From: Puffinus mauretanicus
Taxonomy: Eukaryota > Chordata > Aves > Procellariiformes > Procellariidae
Assembly: GCA_023333565.1 (NCBI GenBank)
Contig: JAJKFH010001865.1
Coordinates: 7,440,001 to 7,504,000, forward strand
Direction of reading: 5' to 3'
DNA length: 64,000 nt
This document shows, one piece after another, positions 13,650 to 25,089 of the stretch (positions are counted from its first letter, which is position 1; each line of letters begins with the position of its first letter). A model generated the notes under the pieces. That model was not told where the DNA came from. It ran no database searches and worked only from the letters and a program-made list of their open reading frames with translations. The translations under genes were made by a program, and so were the position numbers.

Positions 13650-13851
13650 CAGTTATCTCTGCCACATCCGAAGCTGGAGTATCTGGCCTGTTGCTGTCAT
13701 CCGTAGCTTCATCCTCATCCCCTCCAGCAGCACCACCCGCTGCAGCAGAGTGAGCTGCCTGCGCCTGGGCTGCCGAAGGAGACACAGTTTCCTGCTCCGC
13801 GTTTTTTCTCTTCCTCTCAAAGCGAAAGCGGTCCAAGTTGTAGAGACTCAT
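13650..13851 (-). CDS. SMARCAD1: SMARCAD1 coding exon 1 (N-terminus, residues 1-67 plus 1 nt)
   Basis: SMARCAD1 is a nuclear SNF2-family ATPase that remodels nucleosomes during heterochromatin maintenance and DNA end resection. The translation opens with MSLYNLDRFRFERKRK, which closely matches the conserved start of vertebrate SMARCAD1 (NLDRFRFE). It then runs through an Ala/Gly-rich low-complexity stretch (about residues 27-44), an acidic patch, and PDTPASDVAEIT, equivalent to the human TPDSDV region. The ATG is at 13851-13849, with A at -3. The exon ends at 13650, followed by a strong donor (GTGAGT at 13649-13644). It holds 67 codons plus one base (G), which the next exon completes in frame. 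There is no ATPase domain here; that part of the gene is outside the window. The reading frame continues past the donor for a few codons, but that is intron read-through. Confidence 0.95.
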
Positions 13852-13873
13852 ATTCTTAACCGGTGGCTCCTGT
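13852..13873 (-). other. SMARCAD1: SMARCAD1 5' leader next to the ATG, with upstream splice acceptor
   Basis: Directly upstream of the start codon, the minus strand has a pyrimidine tract ending in CTCTCCTGCAG (AG at 13875-13874), a textbook 3' splice site. This suggests that the first coding exon begins at 13873 with a 22-base leader and that a separate non-coding first exon lies in the CpG island. Known vertebrate SMARCAD1 transcripts have a non-coding first exon, which fits. A transcript reading straight through is also possible. Confidence 0.6.
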
Positions 13874-14291
13874 CTGCAGGAGAGAAGACGGGCTCGACTG
13901 GGCAGTTTCTGTGACAGAAGCCAGGAAGAGGGAAGAGGCGGCAGGACCCAGCAGGTACAGCTCAGAGAAACGCCGCCCAAGTGACCGGCGGCCGCGGGAG
14001 CAGCCCGAGGGCCCCGCCGACCGGGCGCTCCCGAGCGCGCGCCCCCGTTCCCACGGAAACGGGAGGCCAGCGACGCTGTCAGGCAGCGGGGAGGCACCTG
14101 CCCGCCCCTGCCCACCCCCTGCCTCCCACTCCCCCGGCCTCCCCCCCCCCACGACGGCCGGCACCCTCCGCGCCCCGGCGACGGGCCCCGCACGCACCTG
14201 CCGCCCACCAGGGCCGATACCGGCGGGGCGAGGGGGCCGCGGGCGGGCAAGGCAGGGAGCGGCAGCGGGCCGGGCCGGCCACCCGAGGCAC

Positions 14292-14400
14292 CTGACCGCC
14301 GCCGCCGCGGCGGCGGGGAGGGAGGGAGGGAGGGGGTGGCGGGCGGCGGGAGGCTGCCCGGGCGGCGGGGAGCACAACGCTCCCCGATGGCGGCGGCAAC
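14292..14400 (-). other. SMARCAD1: Candidate non-coding first exon of SMARCAD1
   Basis: Within the CpG island the minus strand offers a donor CAG|GTGCCT (GT at 14291-14290), about 415 bases upstream of the acceptor at 13874. A second donor, CAG|GTGCGT, has its GT at 14197-14196. Either could end a 5' untranslated exon starting just downstream of the CRE/CCAAT cluster at 14.45 kb. The upper boundary is a guess; the sequence alone does not show the start site. Confidence 0.35.
14315..14336 (+). promoter_or_regulatory. G-quadruplex-forming tract
   Basis: Five runs of three to five G are separated by single A bases, on the strand that is the template for SMARCAD1. Loops this short favour a stable parallel quadruplex. 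It follows a GCC/GGC palindrome (about 14297-14314). The function is inferred. Confidence 0.6.
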
Positions 14401-14448
14401 GGCCCGCTCCCTTCAGAATCGATGCGCGGTGGCGTCGGCGCTCGGTTA

Positions 14449-14456
14449 TGACGTCA
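14449..14456. promoter_or_regulatory. Palindromic CRE (TGACGTCA)
   Basis: A perfect 8-bp CREB/ATF consensus lies in the CpG island, 12 bp from a CCAAT box. The position, about 600 bases upstream of the ATG, suits a proximal promoter element. Binding is inferred from the motif. Confidence 0.7.
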
Positions 14457-14466
14457 GCGTCTCCCC

Positions 14467-14474
14467 ACCAATCA
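14467..14474 (+). promoter_or_regulatory. CCAAT box (ACCAATCA)
   Basis: A good NF-Y-type CCAAT core with its preferred flanks, reading on the plus strand and therefore inverted relative to SMARCAD1. NF-Y works in either orientation, and pairing with a CRE is common in CpG-island promoters. Confidence 0.6.
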
Positions 14475-16367
14475 CCTTGCTCGGACGGGGCGCGCGGGCG
14501 CGTGCGCCTTCGCGCCTTTTCCCTCGAGACCGGCTCAAGCTGGTTCCTTCCCCGCGCGCGGAACGACCGTTGGTCTCCGCGGGAGCAGGGGAGGAGCGGG
14601 GCGGCAGCGGCAGCGCCGGCCTCACGGCGGTCCCGTGGGGTGGCCGCGGTTCCTGAGAGTCCCCTGGGGTCTCCGGGTTCACGGAGGTCTCGCATCCACG
14701 TGTGGGCGCTCCCGCGGGGCTTGGGCAGGCAGGGCGGCGGCGGGACCGGTCCTCTCCGGGCAGCTGGGCCTGCCCCGCCGGGGGCTGCGCCTCGTCCGGG
14801 GGCTTGGCTTTCACTGCCGCCTCACACAGTTCCGCTACCGCGGTGGCCAAGTAGATTTGCAGCGTCCAACCCTTGGTATTGCGTGAATGCCATTATGGTA
14901 CCAAATGATTGTGTGTTCCTCTCCTGCCACCCCACCCCCAAGTTGAAAAGTGTGGGTGAGGGACTGTGAAAAGACTGTCATAAAAGCTCTGGAGCCGTAG
15001 AACACAGGATTTAGGGCAGCTTTCAGTCTAGGTTCCTAGGCATGCTTCCAGGACTGTGTCCCTTTGGCAGGATAGTTGGAAAACCACCGCCTTTTGAAGT
15101 CCTAGGTCAGGACCAGCTGCCTGAGTCTGGATGTCAGTCGATGCCACATGGCGGTGGTGCGCAGGCAGCGTGGTCTGTGCAGGCAAAGGCCCGTGGGGTT
15201 AGCTGGCATTGCGCTGAGAGCGTGGCCAGGGCTGAAGTGGTGTTCTTAAATACTGTAAGTGACAGAGACGTACTGAAACTACCTTTACACATCTGTCCTT
15301 CAGATACTAGCCACCTGTGAAATAAAGTGCCTCGAGGCCTGGCAGAAATGAATAAGTATTATGCTGGGGAGCCAGGTGCAGCAGCTAATGAAAACGTTCT
15401 AGAGAGGTTGTGCTAGCTAACAGAAAAACGGAAGAAAAGCCAGCTCTGTAGCACCGGGCTTGCAGAGAGTTCCTTCACCATTGACGCTATTTGCCATTTA
15501 AATTGCAGTAGCCCAAATGCCTGAGTGAGGGTCATGGCTGTGCTGTACTAGGTTATGTGCCGCTGTCAGCGTTGCATTACTTACTACCAGGCTGCGTGGA
15601 GGCAGGGCTGACTGTGTTGTCTGACAAACTTGCTACAGCCTGAAAGCTGGAAGTGATCCAGGTATTTCCAGAAACGCCACCTACACATCCATTACCTCTA
15701 CCTGGAAATTTCTTTCTATCAATCAAAATTAGTTTCTATCACCAGTAGTCAGCAAATCTAGGTCTTGGCTACCTCATACTGAATCATCATTATAATAAAG
15801 TTTGGTTTTCTGAGGGGGGCTCTCATGGAAGTTGTTTGGTGCTCCCTTTGCCACTGTGCCTTTTACAACACATTGTGGTGCTTGATAGTCACATTCACCC
15901 AGCACGAGCAGCTGGTTCGACTCATTTGTACCTGATTCCAGTTCTCCTGCCCTTTCCATCAGACAAATGGCAAGGAGAAGTGGTACAGGTTTCAAAGGCT
16001 CTTCGATCTGACACATCTAAGTGACAAACCCATCTCATGTATTTATCAGTAGTGTCTCTTCTTACTCCAGCCTCAGGGCTGCGGCAGAACAGTTTGCCAT
16101 TTTGGTGTCCGCTAAAGCGAGGAAATAAAACTCAGTACCGAACAGGCAGATAAGCTTTGAGGAGCAAAAGGATTTGGAGGAACCCCTTTCCAAGTCAAGC
16201 TCCAGTGAAGATGTCTTGCCTCCAAATCAAATATTAATCTAATATTTGGATAGCAGATGAGTTGAAATTGGTTGGAAGCTGCATTGTGTTAATCCCAAAT
16301 TCAAATAATAAGTTGCAGCTGAACATGTAAATTGAACAGAAGACAGATTTCCCCTGCGGAGGTAGAT

Positions 16368-16413
16368 GCCAAGGCACAGGTGGATTTACAGCCAAGGCAC
16401 AGGTGGATTTACA
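16368..16413. repeat. Perfect tandem duplication of 23 bp
   Basis: Two identical 23-base units, 16368-16390 and 16391-16413, beginning GCCAAGGCACAGG. The identity suggests a recent slippage event. Confidence 0.95.
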
Positions 16414-16915
16414 GACGCGGCTGGTGGTGGAACAGTAGATGGTGCAGAGATCATCTGAGGTAATCCTCTGAGGAGGGCTAAATTGTGCTGGAGAAGGATG
16501 AGTCTCTTGGTGAGAGACACTGTTGACATATAAAAAGGCGACTGGTCTAGGGCCTTTATAGGAGAATTCTGCTTTGCAACTCATATCTAAGATAAATAAT
16601 GCAAACAGCAGGTCAGTCTGAAAAGGGGAGAGGGATCTGCCTGTCAGCACAGGGTCGGTTTACTACCAACCTGAAATTCCACCCACTTGAAAGGAAAGTT
16701 ATCCCCCAAAATGGGAATAAAGCAGTTCGTAGGTACATCAGAAACTAAGCTGGGCGAGGGTTATAGGAGGAAAAAGGATGGACCATGAGGACACTTTCAC
16801 TTGAGCATGTGGGTTTAGCTCCTTCCTGGACCTGATAACCATCACAAATCTCATCAGCTTCTTTGCAAAGTGTTAGTACTGGTGTTAGCATCTCTGATGT
16901 GATTGCCTCACACAA

Positions 16916-16966
16916 ATCTACAGCAACACATATAAATATCTACAGCAACACATATAAATATCTATA
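16916..16966. repeat. Tandem repeat, 22-bp unit, 2.3 copies
   Basis: Units at 16916-16937 and 16938-16959 are identical (starting ATCTACAGCAACAC), with a partial third unit. It lies about 500 bases from another perfect short duplication (16368-16413). Confidence 0.93.
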
Positions 16967-18643
16967 GTTTAAGAATCCTGTCAAGGCTTAGACCACTCTT
17001 TCCATGAGGAGAGGATAGCAAAATACACGTGTGATAGATGTTAAGCCGCATTGCTTGACTGACTTTGAGGACACAGTCAAACAATTATGGTAAATGTACA
17101 GGGACGCATAGGCTGTAAAGCTGAAAAGCTGAAAGAGTAATAATAGAAGAGTTGAGAAAAGAAAGATGAAACTGGAGAAAGCAAGTGTAAAGGGGAGCGT
17201 ACACTCAGGTTAGTCTGTATTTGTGACTCAGCAAGGCAGTCAGGACCACCAGCCTTGGGGGAAAAAAAAAATCCAGAACTTGGGAGAGAAAGCAAGTACA
17301 AGCTAAGAAAACAGTGAAAATGAAAGGATTAAAATCAACACTCCAGAACATGTCAGATTTTAAAAGCATTGTGTTAACAGGAATTAGCATGAACCTAGAA
17401 AATGCTGCAGCAGATTATTTCAGTTTTTTACAGTGCTTTGAACTTGAAAAGACTAGGTAATTGGTAGGTATTAGTATTATTAACAAGCTAGCATGAATTC
17501 CTGGCAAGCAAGGCAGGCAAAAGGTCTTTTTTGAGGTGCCAATGACACCGGTTAGACAGCTCGTGCTTATTGGACAACTGACAGATTGCTGTCTGCTATT
17601 GTTTTGAAGGCTGATTTGTGAGATTTTTTTGGAAGAAAGTAGCAGAAATTTGAAAAGAATCTATTTATATACAGAATTGCTTTACATGCAACATTAGAGC
17701 TGTCAAATTTGACTTGTTTTTACTTAAGCTACGGTTTTGTTGCTAGTGATAGAGAAGAGCATACCAGATGGTACGTAGGCCTCCTGAGATAATTATGAAG
17801 GTTTATAGAGCAGTGATATATAATAAAGGCCCAAACACTGAGAGGAGCAAAAGAAAACAAAAATATCAGATTAAAATTACTCTTTTTGAAATTGATGCAA
17901 ATTGAATTTGCATTATCTTTAGTAGAAGTAAATTCAATTTTAAGGGTTTGATATTAGGAGTTAAAATCTGTCAGGATACGAAGAGTCGCATTTTATGTTA
18001 CAGTTTACAAATTGACAAGGTATTAGTAAAATTGTTGTTCATTAGTAAACAATGAGCCAAGACAAAATGTGTCTATAGCCATTCCTAACAAGTCTCTGTT
18101 GTTTCAGCTATTGTTCTTTCATCTTTGATTCATGCCCTTTTTGTGCCCTATCACTTCAAGGAATATTGGTAGGGGTGCTGTTTTGTATTAAAAAAAAAAG
18201 TGAGGGGGGAAAGTCTACATTAACTACGATGTGAGAACACACCGAAGTTGTACTGTGGTATAAAATCAACAGGGTCTGTGACACAGATAGATCCTCATAG
18301 CACATCTGTTGGGGCTTGCCCCCAAATATTGTATAGGATTGGTGGGAAGTGTTTCTGCTTTGTTATAAATTGTGAGCAACAAGACAAGCTGTCAAATGTA
18401 GATGGGTTTGTACTTGATCATAAATTTAAAAAAAAAAAAAAGAAAAAATCTAATAAAATGTTGAAACTAGTTCAGCTGCAGCTGGAAAAGCGATGGGAGT
18501 TGTACTTAGTACATGGCGTTGCTGTAGCAACTTCAACATACCTAAATATATGAATATCCAAACTATTTTGTGTGAGCTGCACAGTGATTACAGAGTAAGG
18601 CCTCAGGTCGGAATTGTCCCAGAGCTGCGTCTTTTCTCTCTTA

Positions 18644-18727
18644 CCCAAGGGGGTGTTCCTTTTTATTGTCCATTGAATAGACAGCTTATTCTATTCAGCA
18701 GACAATAAAAAAGAACACCCTTTGGGG
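18644..18727. repeat. 84-bp imperfect hairpin (MITE-like or pre-miRNA-like)
   Basis: The arms 18644-18680 and 18691-18727 are reverse complements at 30 of 37 positions, around a 10-base loop. The longest perfect parts include GGGTGTTC, TTTTTATTGTC and GAATAG. Similarity loosely continues outward (CTCTTA on the left against TAAGAG on the right, offset by a few bases). It could be a short non-autonomous DNA transposon or a small RNA precursor. No target duplication was identified. Confidence 0.75.
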
Positions 18728-19556
18728 AAGAATAAGAGGATAAGACTTGTTTTGTGGTATGACTGGGTTTGTATTGGTATTACTTTACATGAGTATCATA
18801 TTTTTGTGTCTGAAGATACTTTACAAGTGTCTAGTGTGGTTCATGTTTACTAGGAAAGTGTTATTCCAGTGTCTTTTTTCTCACCTGAGGTTATTTCAGG
18901 CACTATTATTTCAAGATTGATCTTACAGAAAATAATTTTTTTGTTTGTTTTATTTGTAAAAAAATAAACACAACTTAGTTATTTTAATTTCCTCCACTTC
19001 TCTGAAGTAGTCAATTGCTCTTTTTGGTTTTATATGTATTTGATTAAGAAACAAGAGAGAGAAAAACTGACTGTAGAATTTAGGACATTGTGCTTGTTAC
19101 CCATTTCATTCACTTGGGCAAATGCTATCTCAGAAATCAAGCTACTCATAGGTTAGAAACTGGGAAGCTCTCAAATGGCTATATCTTGTCAGAAACTATG
19201 CATCTATGATACTTCCACTGGTTTTTTTAAGTATTTTGAGGCTTACGTCATGTGTTTTCCAGCATGATGCTCCGGAAGAAATATGCAATATGATTCAGTA
19301 GAATCGTAGAATAAGTGGATTCTGCACCAGTAAAGATGGTAGTTATGTCTCCAGAGATTGAAATGGCAGCATGCTCAAGCCTAATGTGCACAACTTTCCG
19401 CCCTGCCACGCTGCGCTGCCCTCCTCCTGCAAACACTTACATGCATTTTAAGTAGTCCTGCTCCTTTGTATGCCATTGTTTTACTTTGTAATGGCTCAAT
19501 GAGAAGGTAAACAACTTTATTTGGGAACAGTAGAGTCAATGAAGCTTGGTTCCCTA

Positions 19557-19615
19557 TTAGTTTAGGTCTTTGTCCTTCAAACAAAGGTTTGAAGGTTAGT
19601 TTAGGTCTTTGTCCT
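19557..19615. repeat. 20-bp direct repeat flanking a perfect 9-bp hairpin
   Basis: The 20-base repeats at 19557-19576 and 19596-19615 (TTAGTTTAGGTCTTTGTCCT) are identical. Between them, CCTTCAAAC (19574-19582) and GTTTGAAGG (19587-19595) form a hairpin with a 4-base loop. The sequence then enters a CT-rich stretch. Confidence 0.9.
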
Positions 19616-21704
19616 CCTCCTCTCTCCCTCCCTACCTAGTGTCCCAGCTCCCCATTTTAGTCCCACATGATACCCTCACCTAGCAAAGAGAGCTGCCTCA
19701 CCATAGCAGATGCTGTATATGCCGAGCAGCTAACCACGGAACAGAAAAGTTCTGCCTTGTCCTCTTTGAGTTTCACTTCCAAGGAACTGCTACTTATTTT
19801 GAGGACTTCTGCTTCTCTTTCAAATTTGGTTGAAATGTGGATGTCCAGTTTTTGTGGGGAGCAGGAAGGGAGAGTTTGCCTGACTGGAAGCTTGTGCTCC
19901 TTAGGAAACTGGGCTAAATGTTACAGCAGCCAAACAGTCCCCTGTAGTAAACGACGGTCATTTGAAGATGCCATTTTGACACTTGTGAAATTATTTATTT
20001 ACAGTAATAATTACAGAAGGAAGGTGCTAAATTTTCTCTAAGCTCTTAGGAGACTTCAATTCTTAGGCATTTGCATTCAAACTGAACTTTTTTTTTTTCC
20101 TGTCTAAACTAACTCCATTTTGATGAGAGAGGGTTGAGTATGTATTTGGAAGGAGCAGAGCAACAGGGGGCTATTCTCAGAAAACAATCTCAGAGGAAAG
20201 CCCAAAGGGCATTTCTGGACTGATCAGGTGCTGAGAAGTTGCATCAGCACTTGATACCTTAGAGGATCATGATAGCGTACCATGGTCAGGAGTGCAAACT
20301 AGCACTGTCAGGCTCTCCTGGGGCATCACCTCACCTCCATATATGTAAGGTCTTAGAAGGAACACAGCAAGATCATGCCTACATCAGGGGAGTTCTTCTT
20401 TGGCCAGGTATTACGTATTAATGTTCCTGCATGCTTAGATAGGCTTTCCTCGTTGTTTCTCTATCTTGCTCTTCATATGTAATACGATTCTTATAAACTT
20501 TCCTACACAAAGCAGGAATTGCTCCTGAAGCATGCTAAATGGTACTGATCCAAAGGAGTAATGCCCAATCTGTTGCTGATTGCACGAAGAGTAGAATTCC
20601 ACCAGTTCTTTCCCAGAAATACTTTCTACTTATAAAATAAGATTTTGAAAACACTTATCTAAATATGAAGACATTTATCAACTGATTGCTTACAAAAATG
20701 TGAGTATTACTTTGAAAGTGCTATATATTTTCTCAAAGACCATTCATGATCTTGAAGTAATTAAACTGTGTGCAATACCAGCACTGGAATAATTGCTTAA
20801 GTTAGGGGATTCAGTCCAGGGGAAAAAAAAAAAAAACCACAAAACTTTACTGCTTTCCAAATCTGTTGGAGTAGCAATTTTATTGTGAGTGGCAGCTACA
20901 AAGATTGGTACCACTTCCATTTTATGTACCTCTTGAAGGTGTGGACCTTATGATACTACAGTTGACAGTTCCTCTTGTTGTTCTAAGAAATGAAAGCAGA
21001 CTAGTCTGAACTAGCCTGGTAGGTTGCCTGATGAAAAGCTCAGTTTCATGAAATACATTTAAATCTATGGTTTATACCAGAGGACTTTCTTCTGTCCAGA
21101 TCTGTTCCTTACAAGCACATGCTGAGTTGTAGATAAATCTGTCTGAGGCTGGAATATCGATTTCATTGGAACAATCAGGAAGTTTCACATTTCATTCTGC
21201 TCCTGCTGTACTTGCATTTGGGCACAGCAGATCACCCATGCAGAGTTCACCGCAGGACTGCCGACTATCTTTAGATCATTTAAAACATTCTTGATAGGGC
21301 ATAGTCAGGGGTGATCATCTACTGCACTGTTTGCCTTCCCTCAACACCCCTGATTTAGTGGCATCCTACATGTCCTAAGCACTTAGAATCAATATTGGGT
21401 CAGAAAATTATGCTAGAAAGGAAAGCAGTAGTTGCTGTTTATTTAATACTTAAGGAGTTAAATACATTTGAAGAAAATGCAGCTTCATCAAAATCAGTTT
21501 TGCCAGAACTGAATATATGACCTTTGGAACAATAAGAAGGGACATACATGTCTTATTCCTATAAGTAATTGCTGGTGTTATTAACTAGTGAAATACACAG
21601 TAAGTAGTAAGCCTTGCCATTATTTTTAAAACAGCACTGGTCAGGAAGTACACTGGATTACATTTTGAAGACTATTCTAATGTTAAGATGTTGTTTTAAA
21701 AACT

Positions 21705-21812
21705 GGGGACATTTCTTACATTATAGATCTTTGTATGACAAAACCTGGTGTAATAATTGGGGAAGTTTCTTCTGATGCAGATCTGCGGGTGACAAAACCT
21801 GCTATAGCGGTT
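21705..21812. repeat. Diverged tandem duplication, 54-bp unit
   Basis: Units at 21705-21758 and 21759-21812 align without gaps at 36 of 54 positions. Both share GGGGA, TTTCTT, AGATCT and TGACAAAACCTG in register. Confidence 0.7.
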
Positions 21813-22704
21813 CTTAAATTGTTTGCTAGAAACTTGACATATCTAAAAAAACCCAGGCATGTGCCTAGGGTTTGATTCCACCAGATGACCACAGGATGCT
21901 ATGGCACTGAGCTGAAGCTACTCTCTGTAAAGCTGAGAATGGACCCAGACTGAGAACCTTAGGAAGACTTTTCAAAGATACTTTTCTACACGGCACCTTC
22001 ATTTGCTAAGTTACATTGCAAAAAATGCCCACAGTTTATTAATGACATACAGTTCTTCAGCAAGACAGTTTCCATTGTTTATAAACACATTTTTTATCTC
22101 TCTTTATACTATATTCAGAGTTTGTACATTACAAGGAAAACTACTAGCATGTTAAGGCTATCCATAAAAGCCCAAAGTCAATAGCTGATGGCTGAAGAAA
22201 TAACCATAACAAGGCTTTAGAAGCAAACTAGTCAGTATGAGGGTTTTAAAGGTGATAGCGATCCAGTGGACATTAGTTTGCCAGTCCTTGGGACTTTAAA
22301 GGGAACTTAGGTTCAGAAGTGTTTGAACATACATAATTCTCAAGGATCTTGGGTTGGTCACCCGCACCTGAGACCTCCCATATTATTTGCAAATCACTGA
22401 CTAATCACTTTTTGCTTCAAGGAACAATTTGGTGAGGAAGGGTAAGCTTGAAAGTGCATGCCAAAAAAGATTTTAGTCCTTCTGACTCAAGTGAAACAAA
22501 TAAGTTTCCCTTTTATGCTCGCCTGCTTACTTTTTGGCTTACTGCTGTCAGGCTACAGTGCTGTAGCTCTCCTATACTGTTGCATTTTTGACATTGTGTA
22601 GTACATAAGCTGAGAGAGTAAAAATGAACAGGATATGAAAGTTCTTTGGCCCAGTGTTCATATAACTGTCCCCATATTTCACCAAAGCAATGGCACAGGG
22701 GCTT

Positions 22705-22794
22705 GCATAAATAAATACAAACGTAAATAAATATACATAAATAAATACAAATGTAAATAAATATGCATAAACAAATACACATTTGCACAAACAT
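22705..22794. repeat. AT-rich tandem repeat, 3 x 30 bp
   Basis: Three 30-base units (22705, 22735, 22765), the first two nearly identical and the third more diverged. Each is built of ATAAATAAATAC-like pieces. Minus-strand open frames through it give a periodic Tyr/Ile/Cys-rich peptide that is purely a repeat artefact. Confidence 0.88.
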
Positions 22795-23924
22795 ACTTTT
22801 TTTTTTTTTTACAAATTGTATTTGTAAAACCTGATACAGTAATTTTTTCCCCACTACTTTTGAGAGAGAGGAGGACTGAACTGGACTTCAGAAAGAGTAT
22901 CTTTCAAGGCAGAATTTGGCCTTAAGCAAATAAAATTTATTCACTGGCACATTATTAATGCATAAGCAGTTACAGAGTTCTGTCACGTACTGTTCTGAAT
23001 CTCAAAGACACTGGAGCAAGGAATATACAGTCTTTCATTAGATACATTTACGTGTTAGTTTATGCCCCTTCCTTTGTCTTTAATTTATGCTTTTAAATTC
23101 TAAAACCTCATTTTACTGGAAATAGAGTGCTAAAAGAAGCCTTGCCTGCACAGGATAAAAAAATCGGTTAACTCTAAATATACTTAGAACAGTTCTTTTT
23201 CAAAAAGAAAAACTTAAATAGTTCTTTGCAGTGTTTTTATACTTTCTTCGAGTTCCTTTATAACCTACTATAATTTGTTGCTTCAGTTTTTGATATTTAA
23301 AAACTTGAGTAAAGGTTTTTGTAAATGCCTTATTTTGCATACAGGAATAGATTAAATACAGGTGCACTTCCACTCCTAGGATCAGTGTTGCATCCTTCAT
23401 TTCTGTTTCTGTAATTGGATCAATGCACTTTGTTTCATTTTGTTTTGCTTTCCAGGAAAATAAGCCTTATTCCTGAAAACACATCTTAATATTAGAAAAA
23501 TATTTTTACTTCTTGTTGCCAAACTTGATAATCTTGTTAAGAAGCTATGTTTAAAACTTTGGGATTTACAAAAGCTGACATAGTTATATAACATTTTTAA
23601 TAGTAACTGCTTTTTAATTTGATTTTGCCATATTATTATAAACTTTGCAAGTAACGATTACTGATATTAGGCTGCGTTTTACTATTTGCACACAGTGAAA
23701 GCTTCACACATTTGGGGAAAGGATGACAATTTCCTGTCAGTATCTGTGTAGTGAGATTTTGTATTTACTGTAAAGTGAAAGATAATTTTCAGGGCCACAG
23801 CACGACCAGCTGAAGCTTGAAACACTTTTATTGAGAGGGAATGATTTTGCCAATAAAATGCCAAGAATTATAAGCACTTAACGCACACCCACACAGGCGC
23901 CCCACACACACCCCTAAGGAGCAA

Positions 23925-25085
23925 CAACCAGCGTGGATTTGTGAAAAAGCAATGTCAAACCAATTTAACTTCTTTTGAATCAGAGTAGGAAGGCTTATGA
24001 ATATGGGGAAAACAGCAAATGTTATATATGTTGACTTCAGTAAGGCTTCTTGCAGTGTGTCATTATGACATATCCATAACTTGGGGTATCCTATAGCATA
24101 CCCGTCAGCTGTAGAAACACGATCCAGAGTAAACTCCAGAATTGGTTAATGGCCCAATAGTGAATGGTCAGCACAGAAGAATGTATCAAATGGGGTGTGT
24201 TCACATGGCTTCTGTCCAATCCTTGTCTTAACAACCCAGGTCAAGGCATACACACTGCACACACCAAATTTGAAGATGACACCAAACTGAGACAGGACTG
24301 TAAGCATGCTGGAGGTCAAGATTAAAATTCAAAGTGATCTTGCAAATTAAATAAATTGTTTGAAAAAATTACATGTTATGCAACAGCAAAAAGCACAGGT
24401 TCCACACAGGACAAAAAAAGAGAGTAGCACAAATACAGTTGAGGAAGAAAAAAAAGCCTACATAACCATTCTGCAGAAGCAGATCTGGGAATGCTAATAG
24501 GTCATGCCACTATGAACGATGGAAACACCGTGTTTGGTTGTATGAAAACAAGTACATCCCCAAGACTGCTCTTTTCTTTGGGTAGAACTTTGGTGCCCGG
24601 TAAGGCAAGAGCACTGTTTCCAGTTTGGGACGTAGTTTGGTACTTCCAGCGTTTTTTTGTTGTGGCTGAATTGGAGATAGTTCAGAAAAGACCTCTGTTT
24701 ATTCTCATTTCTCTAGATCATGGCCTTTAAAGAAAGATTAAATAAATGAGACGTGCTGAATATAAAGCAGGGAATACCGAGGAGAACACATCTGCGAGTA
24801 CATGGAAAGATACTGCAAGAGGTAGAGAAACATCTGTCCCCTATTTTCATGAAAAACAGAACAAGTAGTGATTGCACTAGGCTTAAGAAATTCTTTCAAA
24901 CGATAGAGATAATTAAACACTGGAGTATAACATCTGGTGAGGTTGTGAATTCATCATCATTAGAAACTTTTAAGAACCAGTTAGGCAAACATCTGTCAAA
25001 GCTGACATAGGTATAGTTGATCCTGTCTTCGGGCAGAGAAAGGAGTGGATGATCTCCTGCAGCCCCTTCAAGCTACATTTTTTTT
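23925..25085 (+). mobile_element. Old, decayed CR1-like LINE (plus strand)
   Basis: Fragmentary translations follow the order of CR1/L3-type ORF2. Near 23930 there is QRGFVKKQCQTNL, followed by DFSKA at about 24030, a region like FEDDTKL near 24270, and a C-terminal GEVVNSSSLETFKNQLGKHL (about 24935-24995). The end (about 25020-25080) resembles the CR1 tail text (GGATGATCTCCTGCAG...CCTTCAAGC). Many stops and frameshifts make it inactive. It is much more diverged than the copy at 27.2 kb, and the boundaries are approximate. Confidence 0.75.
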
Positions 25086-25089
25086 AATG

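Larger units (their letters stand above)
13720..14880 (-). promoter_or_regulatory. CpG island promoter of SMARCAD1
   Basis: This is a block of very high G+C with dense CpG, in sharp contrast to the AT-rich flanks. It overlaps the first coding exon and extends about 1 kb upstream. It holds a CRE, a CCAAT box, GC boxes and GCC/GGC runs, and no obvious TATA box, as expected for a housekeeping promoter. The long open frames seen here on both strands (up to 368 codons) come from the lack of AT-rich stop codons and are not genes. Divergent transcription towards 15 kb is possible but not shown. Confidence 0.85.
14900..23920. other. Intergenic sequence upstream of SMARCAD1, no gene seen
   Basis: Moderately AT-rich with no convincing gene. 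Short open frames (up to 138 codons, for example at 16234-16650) lack recognisable domains. It contains several small tandem and inverted repeats listed separately. Confidence 0.65.

Noticed and set aside
13863..14969. Plus-strand open frame of 368 codons, and several others, in the CpG island
   Set aside because: Stop-free because of extreme G+C; low-complexity Pro/Arg/Ala peptides, overlapping frames on both strands, no domain.
22513..22854. Minus-strand frame with Tyr/Ile/Cys-rich periodic peptide resembling a membrane protein
   Set aside because: Created by the 3 x 30-bp AT-rich tandem repeat.
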